Shown: positions 1 to 9,273 of the stretch, piece after piece | Layout: every line of letters starts with the position of its first letter | How positions within the stretch are numbered: position 1 is the first letter of the stretch | Source of the DNA: Bacillota bacterium | Lineage (GTDB): Bacteria > Bacillota > Clostridia > Lachnospirales > Lachnospiraceae | NCBI GenBank assembly: GCA_023411555.1 | Contig: JAEYOQ010000016.1 | Location: forward strand, 1-49,778 | Reading direction: 5' to 3' | DNA length: 49,778 bases | Program-made: the position numbers and the translations under genes | The notes under the pieces: generated by a model | Told to the model about the DNA's origin: nothing | What the model saw: only the letters and a program-made list of their open reading frames with translations | Database searches by the model: none

Positions 1-29
1 AGGGTTAGCCAGAGAAAGTGGTGCGGTTG

Positions 30-120
30 AGGCCCTTACTTTCGAAGGGCCTTTGAGGCCCATGCCGGCAATAGCCCCTTACAGGGGCAGAGCAAACCAC
101 CAGTTCACACTGGTGGTGCT
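30..120. ncRNA. structured RNA-like element, 3' part, three hairpins
   Basis: Three strong stem-loops follow one another. AGGCCCTT (30-37) pairs with AAGGGCCT (45-52). GCCCC (74-78) pairs with GGGGC (84-88). ACCACCAG (96-103) pairs with CTGGTGGT (110-117), and the last stem is extended by AGC/GCT (91-93 with 118-120) around an AA bulge. The GC content is well above that of the surroundings and no convincing open frame crosses it. It may be a riboswitch-like leader of the Ig-like protein gene or an independent small RNA whose 5' end lies outside the window. There is no U-tract, so it is not a simple terminator. I do not recognise the class, and the strand is not certain. Confidence 0.45.
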
Positions 121-261
121 GATTATACAAATACCCAATATTTACTACATGGTTTGACACAATACTGCCAAAAATCCCATTTATTATATTGGTAAGATAG
201 CTAATATAATCCATGAGTTTTACCGATATATTGATTAAGATATGGTTTAGGAGGTTACATA

Positions 262-3200
262 ATGAGTATAGCAAAAAAGGTGGGAATTTCGTTCGTATTC
301 TGTTTATTATTTTTGGGCCTATTAACCGGAGTCCGGCAGGAAGAGGCTAATGCATCAAGTACTACGCTTCCTGAGTTTCGTTTTCTAATAGGAGGCAAGG
401 AATATAGTCATCTTTCCACGATTGAATTGAAAAATTCTTCGGACTCCATCAAGGTAATCGCCGAAGGATGGGCAACCCCTGTTACTGTGAAATGGGAATC
501 TGTATCGCCTGGTGTAGTGAGTTTGGAGAAACCGGACGATGATGGAGATACACAGAATCTGATAAGAAAGGGGCCTGGCTATACTACAATCATTGCAGAC
601 ATAATCTCAGGAAGCTATAAGAAGACGATAAGCTGTACTGTCTGGGTAGACCTTCAAGTCGATAAGAGTAAGACACCTATGAAGCAGATCACAACGACAG
701 GGAAGGAAGTAATTGAGCTAAAGAATGTCGGTGATACGAAGACAATCAAGCTAAAATATATAGATTATACTTCTGGTTCTACAACGGTTTCAGGCGGTGC
801 TATTACGGGTGGTATCATGTTTTCCAGTAGTAATAATGAGGTTGTCGCTGTGGATGAGATAAGCGGGGAGTTGACGGCAATCGGTAGCGGTTCTGCTGAT
901 ATTACGATTCAGACGACTACTATGTCAGGTAGAGATAAGCCCTTGAGTAAGACTGTGACAGTAGTAGTAACTCCGAAGTTTAAAATTAACTTTACTTCTG
1001 TATCAGGAAGTGCAATATCAAGGCCATCTGCTGTTTCCAATGGTAGTATTGATCCTATCAATATAGTAGAGGATGTACCGAGCAGATTTCTCATTGAATC
1101 TGAAGCTAAGCTTGCCAAGTATCTGAAGTGGGAGGTATATGACCTAAGTGTAAAACCTCGTAAAAAGCTGAGTGAGGATTCTAACAAGCTAAAATATACC
1201 ATTAGTGATTTAAGTGGTAATGTTGAATTCGAAAATGTTAAGGCGGGAACCTATGAGATATATGCCATGGCGAATGAGGAATACAAAGTAGATACAGCTG
1301 TGGATAAGGCTTACATGAAGATCGTGGTTCCGATTCGTGTTACTGATCTCAACCTTACAATGCAGGTAGATAATACCTATGATATATTTAAAAACTCGAA
1401 TATTCCAAGCAGAAATACCTTTAATTATAGTTCCAGTGATCCGAATGTGGTTAGTGTAACTGCGAATGGTATATTGAAAGCTTCGAAGAGGGGTACGGCT
1501 ATCATTACCTGTACCTTAAATACGAGCTTAAATTTATTTACCTTTCCTGTCCCTGATTTTGTAATTACGGTTAAGGTTATCGACGGAATTTCACTTAGCT
1601 TGAGTAATGCAGTTATCAATACTAAGGGAACCCTTCAGCTGATCGCAGATGTAACGGATCGAACAGCAGTGGTAGAATGGGAGAGTACTGCAGAAGACAT
1701 TGCGACAGTGGATAGTACTGGTCTGGTTACCGGTGTAAAAAAAGGTAAAGCAAGGATTATTGCAAGAGTGACCATTGATGGTGTCGTTAAAGAGGCTTAC
1801 TGTGATATTATCGTGCAGCAATCGGTAGACACGATTACCATTAAGCCTGATAAATGGCCTATGGCAATTGGTGATTATAAGACATTTCATGCGGAGATAA
1901 AGCCAAAGGATCTGACGAACATAACCTTGCAATGGAAATCATCTGATTCAAGCATTATCGAGATAGTTGAATCAAGTGCTTTAACGGCTACGGTCTTAGC
2001 TAAAAAAGGCGGACACGCAGTGCTTTCTGCAATTAATCAGGATAATGTTATAGTGGGCTATAGTCACATCAGTGTTCAACAGCCGGTGACAGGTATTACA
2101 TTGTCAGAGACTAACATTACGGTAGATTTGAAGACTACAAGGATACAGCTACGAGCAACTGTAGAGCCGGATAGTGCCTTGAATAAGACGATTATATGGA
2201 CATCTACCGATGAATCGGTAGCGACAGTCGATAAGTTTACCGGATTGGTGACCGTAAAGAAAGCAGGAAAGACTTCAATCATAGCAACATCTGAGGATTC
2301 ACCTGCCATAACAGCGGTATGTAATATTACGGTAAATGTACCTGTAACCTCCGTTGCTCTGGATGAGACAAGTAAGACAATGTATGTTGGTCAATCTCAA
2401 AGATTAACCTATGTAATACTTCCTACGAATGCTTCAAATAGTAGTGTTACCTGGATATCTACTAATCCAAGTGTTGCTACAGTCGATAAGACAGGCTTAG
2501 TTTCTGCTAAGAGTGTAGGAACTACAGCGATTATTTTGAAGACTATGGAAAATGGACAATTTGTATATTGTAACATTACGGTAAAGCAGGTGGCTTCTGG
2601 AATTAAGCTGGATGCATCTACCCTGAACCTCAAGGTTGGTGAGACTCATACATTTAAACCAACCTTAACACCGAAAAACAGCACGGATGCTGCTATAGTA
2701 TGGGAATCCACTGATACCAAGGTTGCAACGGTGGACGATGAGGGTAAGGTTACAGCAAAAGGAACCGGTACTGCTACGATTATAGCAAGACTTGCTTCCG
2801 GTGCAGTGGCATACTGTAAGGTTAATGTCACCTTACCGGTTAACGGACTAATCCTGAACTTCACTGAAAAGACCATTTATGTCGGTGAGAAGTTCAAAAT
2901 GAAGGTATCTGTAAATCCTAGTGCTGCCACTGAATTGGGTGTTACCTGGAAATCTTCCAATACAAGTATTGCAACCGTTTCTGAGGATGGAGAGGTGACA
3001 GGTATTGCAGGCGGAACTGTTATAATCACCTGTACTACAAAGGATGGCGGTTTTACAGCCTCCTGTGTGCTTACTGTATTAGAGGGTGTAACAACGATTA
3101 CATTAAATCATCAGACATATTATCTCGGTATTGACAAGACGGTGTTCTTAGTGGCGACTGTTTCATCGCCGAATGCCACTAATAAAGATGTATTCTGGAC

Positions 3201-4065
3201 GTCAAGTGATACGGATATTGCTACCGTTAACCAGAAGGGTAAGGTAACCGGAAAGAAGCTTGGTACTGTTACGATAACAGCAACTGCAATGGACGGATCT
3301 GAGGTAGAAGCTTCCTGTGAGATACAGGTAGTGAATCCGGTGACTAGTGTATCCTTGAATAAGACTACACTCTCCTTACTGGTAGGTCAGACAAAGAAAT
3401 TAAAGGCTACTATTGGGCCAAAGAATGCGACAATAAAGACAGTGAAGTGGACCTCAAGTGATCCAAGTGTTGCAATTGTAGATGATGACGGAGAGGTTAT
3501 TGCTATTAAAGCGGGTGCTACTACTGTAACCGCAGAGGCTGCTGATAACAGCGGTAAGAAAGCAATGAGCTATGTTACTGTATATGACAGAGTAGCATCA
3601 ACTGGAATTACACTTCAGGACAAATCCATTGTCATGTTGCCCGGTGAAGAGAAAATAGTACAAAGCGTTATGATCCCAGCTACTTCAACTGATGGTGCAA
3701 CCTGGAGTTCTGATAACAGTGCGATAGCTAAGGTTGACAAGAAAACAGGTAAGATTACAGCAAGATCAACTGGTGTAGCATATGTAACAGTAATGACAGA
3801 TTCCGGTAAGACCGCTCAGGTTGAGGTAATTGTAATCGGCTTGAATATAACCAAAATCACCTTACAGGAATATACTAGATTTGATACGCCGTTACAGGTA
3901 GAGGGAGCAACCTCCAAGGTAAGCTGGAGCAGTAGTAATCAGTTGGTTGCAGAGGTTAGAAACGGCAATGTTATATCAAAGGGTAAGGGAGAAGCGACGA
4001 TTACAGCATTTGTAAGCGGACGAAAGCTTACCTGTAAGATAAAGGTTGTAAAGATTGGCTCTTAA
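262..4065 (+). CDS. very large secreted protein with tandem bacterial Ig-like (Big_2) domains
   Basis: A protein of 1267 residues with an N-terminal signal peptide: a Lys pair, then a hydrophobic stretch at about residues 10-25. After this come roughly 13-14 beta-sandwich repeats of about 80 residues. The ten from about residue 440 onward are regular, each with the Big_2 hallmarks (VTSVxLxxT start, W-x-S-S-x near the middle, VATVDxxGxVTxxxxGxxxI). The N-terminal 3-4 repeats are more diverged. I see no sortase signal, S-layer homology domain or C-terminal membrane anchor, so it is probably secreted or held on the surface by other means. Big_2 domains generally serve as spacers or adhesion modules. 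AGGAGG at 249-254 supports this ATG. The gene stands alone, ending in its own terminator, with a structured element 140 bp upstream. The substrate is unknown. Confidence 0.9.
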   Translation: MSIAKKVGISFVFCLLFLGLLTGVRQEEANASSTTLPEFRFLIGGKEYSHLSTIELKNSSDSIKVIAEGWATPVTVKWESVSPGVVSLEKPDDDGDTQNLIRKGPGYTTIIADIISGSYKKTISCTVWVDLQVDKSKTPMKQITTTGKEVIELKNVGDTKTIKLKYIDYTSGSTTVSGGAITGGIMFSSSNNEVVAVDEISGELTAIGSGSADITIQTTTMSGRDKPLSKTVTVVVTPKFKINFTSVSGSAISRPSAVSNGSIDPINIVEDVPSRFLIESEAKLAKYLKWEVYDLSVKPRKKLSEDSNKLKYTISDLSGNVEFENVKAGTYEIYAMANEEYKVDTAVDKAYMKIVVPIRVTDLNLTMQVDNTYDIFKNSNIPSRNTFNYSSSDPNVVSVTANGILKASKRGTAIITCTLNTSLNLFTFPVPDFVITVKVIDGISLSLSNAVINTKGTLQLIADVTDRTAVVEWESTAEDIATVDSTGLVTGVKKGKARIIARVTIDGVVKEAYCDIIVQQSVDTITIKPDKWPMAIGDYKTFHAEIKPKDLTNITLQWKSSDSSIIEIVESSALTATVLAKKGGHAVLSAINQDNVIVGYSHISVQQPVTGITLSETNITVDLKTTRIQLRATVEPDSALNKTIIWTSTDESVATVDKFTGLVTVKKAGKTSIIATSEDSPAITAVCNITVNVPVTSVALDETSKTMYVGQSQRLTYVILPTNASNSSVTWISTNPSVATVDKTGLVSAKSVGTTAIILKTMENGQFVYCNITVKQVASGIKLDASTLNLKVGETHTFKPTLTPKNSTDAAIVWESTDTKVATVDDEGKVTAKGTGTATIIARLASGAVAYCKVNVTLPVNGLILNFTEKTIYVGEKFKMKVSVNPSAATELGVTWKSSNTSIATVSEDGEVTGIAGGTVIITCTTKDGGFTASCVLTVLEGVTTITLNHQTYYLGIDKTVFLVATVSSPNATNKDVFWTSSDTDIATVNQKGKVTGKKLGTVTITATAMDGSEVEASCEIQVVNPVTSVSLNKTTLSLLVGQTKKLKATIGPKNATIKTVKWTSSDPSVAIVDDDGEVIAIKAGATTVTAEAADNSGKKAMSYVTVYDRVASTGITLQDKSIVMLPGEEKIVQSVMIPATSTDGATWSSDNSAIAKVDKKTGKITARSTGVAYVTVMTDSGKTAQVEVIVIGLNITKITLQEYTRFDTPLQVEGATSKVSWSSSNQLVAEVRNGNVISKGKGEATITAFVSGRKLTCKIKVVKIGS

Positions 4066-4150
4066 TGATAGTCAAGCAGCATATTACTCATATGTAGTAA
4101 TTACAAGATATAATTAAGCAATTTATTACAATTAAATATGATATTGAATG

Positions 4151-4181
4151 AAAAAGGAAAGCGATTATGCTTTCCTTTTTT
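4151..4181 (+). terminator. rho-independent terminator after the Ig-like protein gene
   Basis: AAAAAGGAAAGC (4151-4162) pairs with GCTTTCCTTTTT (4169-4180) around the loop GATTAT, and the T-run continues to 4181. The A-run on the 5' side means it could also work on the other strand. Confidence 0.85.
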
Positions 4182-4346
4182 GACATTTTGCATAACAAGA
4201 TTTTCCAGGTTTGTATAATCCTACAAGGATCTAAAGTTAGGATTGCTAATAATTTTTTCATATGATACAATACTTACAGAACATATGTTTTTTATGAGCA
4301 GGAAATCGCGTCCTGTGATAAACTCTATAGAAAAGAGGGATATTAT

Positions 4347-6032
4347 TTGTTAATCAGCTTGCATGTCAAGAATTTTGCGATTATTAATGAGGTCGAAGTA
4401 TATTTTAAAGATCACTTAAATATTATGACAGGTGAGACCGGTGCTGGTAAATCGATCATAATAGGATCAGTGAATGCAGCTCTCGGAGCGAAGATTAATA
4501 AGGACATTGTTCGAAGCGGTGCAGAGTATGCTTTGGTTGAGCTTGTCTTTGAGACAAAGGATGAGAAAGTATTCGCTGCAATGCGGGGACTCGATATCCC
4601 TATTGAAGGGGAACAGATTATTATATCGCGCAAAATTATGAATAGCAGAAGTATCTGTAAGATTAATGGGGAGAATGTAACGGCGTCAGCTTTATCTACA
4701 ATTGCAGGATTATTAATAGATATACATGGACAGCATGAGCATCAGTCCCTATTGAATAAAGCAACACATATGGAGCTGGTGGATCGTTTCGCGAAGGATG
4801 AGATTGGCGGATTGAAGCAGGAGCTGGATCAGGTCTATAAGGAATACTTAAGACTGAAGCATGAATTTGAGCAAGCCGGCATGGATGACGAGAAGAGATT
4901 AAGAGAAATATCTTTTTTGGAATATGAAGTGAATGAGATTAAGAGCGCAGCCTTAAAGCCAGGTGAAGACGAGGAGCTTGCGCTTCAATATAAAAAATTA
5001 TTCAATGCAAATACCATATCGGAGGGTATCCAGAATGTGTATCGATATACCGGTAATGAACCGAATGCTGCCGGTGATTCGGTTGGGCGTGCCCTTCGCC
5101 AATTGATTAAGCTAGCGGAATTTGATGATACAATTGGCGGCTTCTTAAACCAGGTAAACGATATTGATGGTTTGCTGAATGATTTGAACAGAGATTTGGC
5201 TCAGTATATAGCCGATATGGAGAATCCAGAGGAAGAGCTAGCTGAGGTGACTAAACGTCTGGATATGATTAATCATCTAAAATCCAAATACGGTAATTCT
5301 GTCGAGCATATATTGAATTATTGCAAGGAATGTGAGGAGAAGATTAGCAAATATCAGGCTTATGATGAATATATCACAAAACTCAACAAGGAATTATCCG
5401 CCGCTGAAAGCAAATTAGAGCAATTGTGTAGTGCTTTATCACAGATACGAAAGAGAAAAGCGAAGGAGCTGACAGAGCGGATTAGAGAAGCATTGGTTGC
5501 TCTTAATTTTCTTGATATACAATTCGAGATGACCTTCGAACAGACAGAGCATTATACGTCCAACGGCTTTGATGACGGAGAGTTTATTATATCTACAAAT
5601 CCAGGTGAAGCTTTGAAGCCTTTGTCAAGAATTGCTTCGGGTGGTGAGCTTTCACGTATTATGTTAGGCATAAAATCGGTTCTCGCTGACAAGGATGAGA
5701 TTGAGACATTGATTTTTGACGAGATTGATGTCGGTATCAGTGGAAGGACTGCCCAGAAGGTATCCGAACAGCTATCTTCCATAGCAAAGCATCATCAGAT
5801 TATTTGCATTACTCATTTAGCACAAATAGCGTCTATGGCGGATTCTCACTATATTATTGAAAAGCAGACAGATGGAATGTCAACCCAGACTATTATACGT
5901 AAGCTGGCTGAGGATGAGACAATTGATGAATTATCACGTATACTGGGTGGAGCCGAGATTACAGAGCGCGTTAGAGAGAATGCGAAAGAGATGAAAGAAT
6001 TGGCGTTTGCTACTAAAAAATACAAGCTCTAA
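4347..6032 (+). CDS. recN: DNA repair protein RecN
   Basis: An SMC-like ATPase of 561 residues (RecN is usually 550-580) that acts early in double-strand break repair. The Walker A GETGAGKS is at residues 29-36, followed by the typical N-terminal LxIxNFAIIxEVEV start. The centre (about 150-380) is a long coiled coil. The ABC signature SRIASGGELSR lies near residue 430 and the Walker B LIFDEIDVGISG near 455-467. The start is a TTG at 4347 preceded by a GAGGGA ribosome site; it gives the canonical N-terminus with nothing missing. In many Clostridia argR lies directly upstream of recN and spoIVB follows. Here argR is absent and an Ig-like protein gene takes its place, while spoIVB is present downstream behind two terminator-like hairpins. 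Confidence 0.97.
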   Translation: MLISLHVKNFAIINEVEVYFKDHLNIMTGETGAGKSIIIGSVNAALGAKINKDIVRSGAEYALVELVFETKDEKVFAAMRGLDIPIEGEQIIISRKIMNSRSICKINGENVTASALSTIAGLLIDIHGQHEHQSLLNKATHMELVDRFAKDEIGGLKQELDQVYKEYLRLKHEFEQAGMDDEKRLREISFLEYEVNEIKSAALKPGEDEELALQYKKLFNANTISEGIQNVYRYTGNEPNAAGDSVGRALRQLIKLAEFDDTIGGFLNQVNDIDGLLNDLNRDLAQYIADMENPEEELAEVTKRLDMINHLKSKYGNSVEHILNYCKECEEKISKYQAYDEYITKLNKELSAAESKLEQLCSALSQIRKRKAKELTERIREALVALNFLDIQFEMTFEQTEHYTSNGFDDGEFIISTNPGEALKPLSRIASGGELSRIMLGIKSVLADKDEIETLIFDEIDVGISGRTAQKVSEQLSSIAKHHQIICITHLAQIASMADSHYIIEKQTDGMSTQTIIRKLAEDETIDELSRILGGAEITERVRENAKEMKELAFATKKYKL

Positions 6033-6059
6033 AATTTAAAAACGGAGAATACTTACTTT

Positions 6060-6091
6060 AAGGATATACAATACTATGTATATCCTTTTTT
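6060..6091 (+). terminator. rho-independent terminator after recN
   Basis: AAGGATATACA (6060-6070) pairs perfectly with TGTATATCCTT (6077-6087) and is followed by a T-run to 6091. Confidence 0.88.
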
Positions 6092-6192
6092 GATTCAAAC
6101 AATGTGATATATCAATAGCATTATTCACTGGGTTTGTGAGAATTAACGAGGTCATGGGGGCTTTTGACACCTTCATCAATAATAATGGATTT

Positions 6193-6241
6193 TCTGCGAG
6201 CGCGCTCGCGAACCTAAGAAACTCGCTTGCGCGGTTTTTTT
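6193..6241 (+). terminator. second, GC-rich terminator-like hairpin before spoIVB
   Basis: TGCGAGCG (6195-6202) can pair with CGCTTGCG (6224-6231), with a seven-T run at 6235-6241. The 5' arm also contains the self-complementary GCGAGCGCGCTCGC, so two alternative folds compete. It sits about 30 bp before the spoIVB start, so it could be an attenuator of spoIVB rather than a second stop for recN. Confidence 0.5.
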
Positions 6242-6271
6242 GGACTAAGTTAAAGGACATGAGGTGAAAGG

Positions 6272-7555
6272 ATGAGGAGCAAGCGAAGATACAGAAGGTT
6301 TTTAATCTCTCTTTTTATATTGAATATATTTCTGTTAGTTTTTTTCATATATTACTCAATTGATAAGAGCATACCGGATGAAATAAAGCTACTGGTAGGA
6401 ACAGAAGAAAGTTTTGATTTTGGTATGCCGCTGATGGGGAAAATAACATCAGAGGATATCGATGTAATCCAAATTGATGACCAAAGTGTTCCATCAGATC
6501 AGATTAGAGTGGACCTAAATCAGCCATTTACCATAGCTTCATCCAAAACCGGTACTTACAATATGGATTTGAAGCTATTTGGCTGGATTAACTTCAAGAG
6601 TGTTTCTGTGGATGTTATTGATACCCGGGAGCTGATTCCTTGTGGAAGTCCAATCGGCATCTATGTGGAGACAGATGGAATATTGGTTCTCGGAAGTGGA
6701 AGAATTACAGGGGTTGATGGGCTTAACTACGAGCCAACTCGAGATAAATTAAAATCAGGGGACTATATTCTAGCAATCAATGGTGTTGAGGTAGACCGCA
6801 AGGATGATTTTATAGATTTAATTCAAGAATGTAATGGAAAGGATATCACCTTGCTGGTAAGGCGTAACGATGCTAAGTTGACAGTTCGAGTTTCTCCTGT
6901 CAAAACGGCAAGCGGCAGCTACAAGATAGGATGCTGGGTACGAGATAATACACAGGGAATAGGTACATTGACCTTTATATCGCCGGATGGACAATTTGGA
7001 GCTCTGGGTCACGGAATAACTGATATTGATACTGGTCTACTTATGGATGTGAAGCTAGGATCCATCTATACTGCTGAAATCATGTCGATTATAAAGGGAA
7101 AAGAGGGTGAGCCTGGGGAATTAATCGGTATGATAAGACAAAGCGATAAATATAAGATAGGTAAAATTACGAATAACACTTATCAAGGAATCTTCGGTAG
7201 GGTTGGTAATGAATATGATGAACGTCTAAATATTGAGCCTCTTGAGATTGGTCTGAAACAGGAAGTTCAGAAAGGAAAAGCTCACATTCGCTGTAATGTA
7301 GATAATAAAATCACGGATTATGAAATTAATATCGAGAGTGTGGATATTAGTAACAGCAATCATAGCAAAGGAATCGTGATACGAATTACGGATCAGAGAT
7401 TGTTGAAGCTGACAGGTGGTATTGTACAGGGAATGAGTGGTAGCCCAATTATCCAAAATAATAAGATAATTGGTGCAGTTACGCATGTATTTATACAGGA
7501 TTCAACGAAAGGTTACGGTACTTTCATAGAGAACATGGTAAATAATTTAGAATAA
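6272..7555 (+). CDS. spoIVB: SpoIVB peptidase (sporulation signalling serine protease)
   Basis: A 427-residue protein matching SpoIVB. It has an N-terminal membrane anchor (about residues 10-27), a PDZ domain (about 120-205) and an S55 peptidase domain. The likely catalytic residues are His247 in GALGHGITDID, Ser391 in GMSGSP and a nearby Asp (about 374) in RITDQR. In the family, SpoIVB is secreted from the forespore into the intermembrane space and triggers SpoIVFB-dependent processing of pro-sigma-K. The start at 6272 follows GAGGTGAAAGG. It lies between recN and spo0A, the conserved order in endospore formers. Expression in the forespore under sigma-G is expected from family knowledge; I could not confirm a sigma-G promoter by eye. 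Confidence 0.95.
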   Translation: MRSKRRYRRFLISLFILNIFLLVFFIYYSIDKSIPDEIKLLVGTEESFDFGMPLMGKITSEDIDVIQIDDQSVPSDQIRVDLNQPFTIASSKTGTYNMDLKLFGWINFKSVSVDVIDTRELIPCGSPIGIYVETDGILVLGSGRITGVDGLNYEPTRDKLKSGDYILAINGVEVDRKDDFIDLIQECNGKDITLLVRRNDAKLTVRVSPVKTASGSYKIGCWVRDNTQGIGTLTFISPDGQFGALGHGITDIDTGLLMDVKLGSIYTAEIMSIIKGKEGEPGELIGMIRQSDKYKIGKITNNTYQGIFGRVGNEYDERLNIEPLEIGLKQEVQKGKAHIRCNVDNKITDYEINIESVDISNSNHSKGIVIRITDQRLLKLTGGIVQGMSGSPIIQNNKIIGAVTHVFIQDSTKGYGTFIENMVNNLE

Positions 7556-7705
7556 GGATATCTTTTGTTATAAAATAAATCGACGAAATCAGCGCAATAA
7601 CCGTTTAAAATAATTTTATTGTACAACAGATTAACTGTATAAAATTTCCAATCATACAAAATGTTGTGGTTTCCGCTTTTTCCATTAAAAATTGCATTAA
7701 TTCTA

Positions 7706-7721
7706 TGTCGAATGGTGCGAC
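7706..7721. promoter_or_regulatory. pair of Spo0A-box-like sites in the spo0A upstream region
   Basis: TGTCGAA (7706-7712) matches the 0A-box core TGNCGAA exactly. TGCGACA (7715-7721) is its inverted partner with one mismatch, forming the dyad TGTCG-n7-CGACA. A further near match, CGACGAA, lies near 7581. The 530-bp gap between spoIVB and spo0A (7556-8086) has no gene I can support; it is very AT-rich and probably holds several spo0A promoters. Spo0A controlling its own gene through 0A boxes is established in Bacillus; here it is inferred. Confidence 0.55.
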
Positions 7722-8086
7722 AAGAAACATTTGAAAGTTAAATTTTTTATGACTATAATGCAGTTATGGTAAAAATTTACAAACGATGGTTTTGCAAAAC
7801 ATGTCGTTTATGTTTTTGGTTTTCATGTTGCATAATGGATTATAATGTAAGATACTAATAATAAAAGTCACATTATGGCGTGGATATTTTGTACAATTTG
7901 CTAAAGCGATAAACGTTGACGCTGAATTAGCTAAGATGTATAATATTATCAAGAAAACAACATGAAACCAAATGTGCAACATAAATATTCACGAAAAGTG
8001 AAACAAGACATACAACAAAGAAATTTTTATTTGAAAACCTAGGGGAACTGTAAGAGAGAACAAATTCTAATGGAGGTTGGAAAGTG

Positions 8087-8887
8087 ATGGGAAAAATTAA
8101 CGTAGCTATCGTTGATGACAATGAGAGAATGGTCAATTTACTGGAGGATATTTTAAAGGAAGATTCGGATATTGAGGTTGTAGGAAAGTCTGAGAACGGT
8201 ATTGATGCTTTGGACATGATTAAGGAGAAGAAGCCGGATGTCGTATTATTAGACCTAATTATGCCTAAACTAGATGGTCTGGGAGTTATGGAAAAAGTGA
8301 GAAGAGACTCGGAATTTAAAAAGACTCCATCCTTTATTGTTATAACCGCCATTGGTCAGGAGGGTGTAACAGAGAATGCATTTGAATTGGGAGCCAATTA
8401 TTATATTATGAAGCCCTTTGATAATAATGTGATTTTGTCAAGAATTAAGCAGATCAGGGGTGACTATCACAGCAAGTTGATTGATAACCATAGGGTTAGC
8501 GCATATGAAAATAAGAGTAGTTACATGGAACGCAATCTCGAATCAGATGTTACAAATATCATTCATGAGATTGGTGTACCAGCACATATTAAGGGTTATC
8601 AGTACTTACGCGATGCAATTATGATGTCTGTTAATGATGCTGAGATGCTTAATTCCATCACAAAGCTTTTATATCCTTCCATTGCAAAGCGCCATAAGAC
8701 TACACCCAGCAGAGTTGAAAGAGCAATTCGTCATGCGATTGAGGTTGCTTGGAGTAGAGGTAAGATGGATACGATTGATGAGTTATTCGGATATACTGTT
8801 AGCAACGGGAAGGGTAAACCTACAAATTCCGAATTCGTGGCTTTGATTGCTGATAAGATTCGCCTAGAGTATAAGCTTAGAGCATAG
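8087..8887 (+). CDS. spo0A: Spo0A, master response regulator of sporulation
   Basis: A protein of 266 residues, the usual length. The receiver domain has the acidic pair Asp10-Asp11, the phosphorylated Asp56 in VVLLDLIMP, a Thr in VITAIG and a Lys in YIMKPFD. A linker leads to the C-terminal Spo0A DNA-binding domain (about 150-266) with the family motif TPSRVERAIRHAIEVAW in the recognition region. GGAGG at 8072-8076 would serve either GTG 8084 or ATG 8087; I chose the ATG, which removes one residue. When phosphorylated, Spo0A commits the cell to sporulation. A strong terminator follows. 0A-box-like sites upstream suggest autoregulation. Confidence 0.98.
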   Translation: MGKINVAIVDDNERMVNLLEDILKEDSDIEVVGKSENGIDALDMIKEKKPDVVLLDLIMPKLDGLGVMEKVRRDSEFKKTPSFIVITAIGQEGVTENAFELGANYYIMKPFDNNVILSRIKQIRGDYHSKLIDNHRVSAYENKSSYMERNLESDVTNIIHEIGVPAHIKGYQYLRDAIMMSVNDAEMLNSITKLLYPSIAKRHKTTPSRVERAIRHAIEVAWSRGKMDTIDELFGYTVSNGKGKPTNSEFVALIADKIRLEYKLRA

Positions 8888-8939
8888 TCAATAATGTTAA
8901 AAATCTGACAAAAGATTTTTGCTTTAAACTAAATAAATT

Positions 8940-8973
8940 AACCTCCTTGGTTCGATGTCAAGGAGGTTTTTTT
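8940..8973 (+). terminator. rho-independent terminator after spo0A
   Basis: AACCTCCTTG (8940-8949) pairs with CAAGGAGGTT (8959-8968), followed by T to 8973. Confidence 0.9.
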
Positions 8974-9075
8974 ATGAGTTTTCTAAGATTATAATGATGC
9001 GTATTCTACAATACATAATTCCTTTTATTATCGAGATACTAATTTTGTATGACATTTATAAGGAGGAATTATGAT

Positions 9076-9261
9076 ATGGCAAATCTTAGTGAAGTTGAAT
9101 TACAGCACGTAAGACATTTATTGCAATTTGGAGAAGCTGATGCAGAAAAATTCAAAAGCTATGCAGATAGTTCTCAGGATCAGCAGGTAAAGCAATTTTT
9201 TGAAAAATCCGCTCAGTCCTGCAAAAAAAACCATCAAGAGATTTTACAGTTTTTACAATAG
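9076..9261 (+). CDS. small helical spore-coat-like protein (CotF-type half domain)
   Basis: A 61-residue protein, all helix by composition (LSEVELQHVRHLL... and QQVKQFFEKSAQSCKKNHQEIL). The start at 9076 is in frame with a longer 9049 frame but lies 9 bases after AGGAGG (9061-9066), so it is preferred. Its size, its position just before a clear CotF-like gene (stop overlapping the next ribosome site) and its place next to spo0A suggest a companion coat protein of the ferritin-like CotF family. That family call is an inference from helix pattern and context; no catalytic residues are expected. Confidence 0.75.
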   Translation: MANLSEVELQHVRHLLQFGEADAEKFKSYADSSQDQQVKQFFEKSAQSCKKNHQEILQFLQ

Positions 9262-9273
9262 GAGGGAATGAAT

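Noticed and set aside
5..274. Minus-strand open frame at the left edge
   Set aside because: It runs through the three-hairpin element and the ribosome site of the Ig-like protein gene, has no ribosome site of its own and no protein-like composition.
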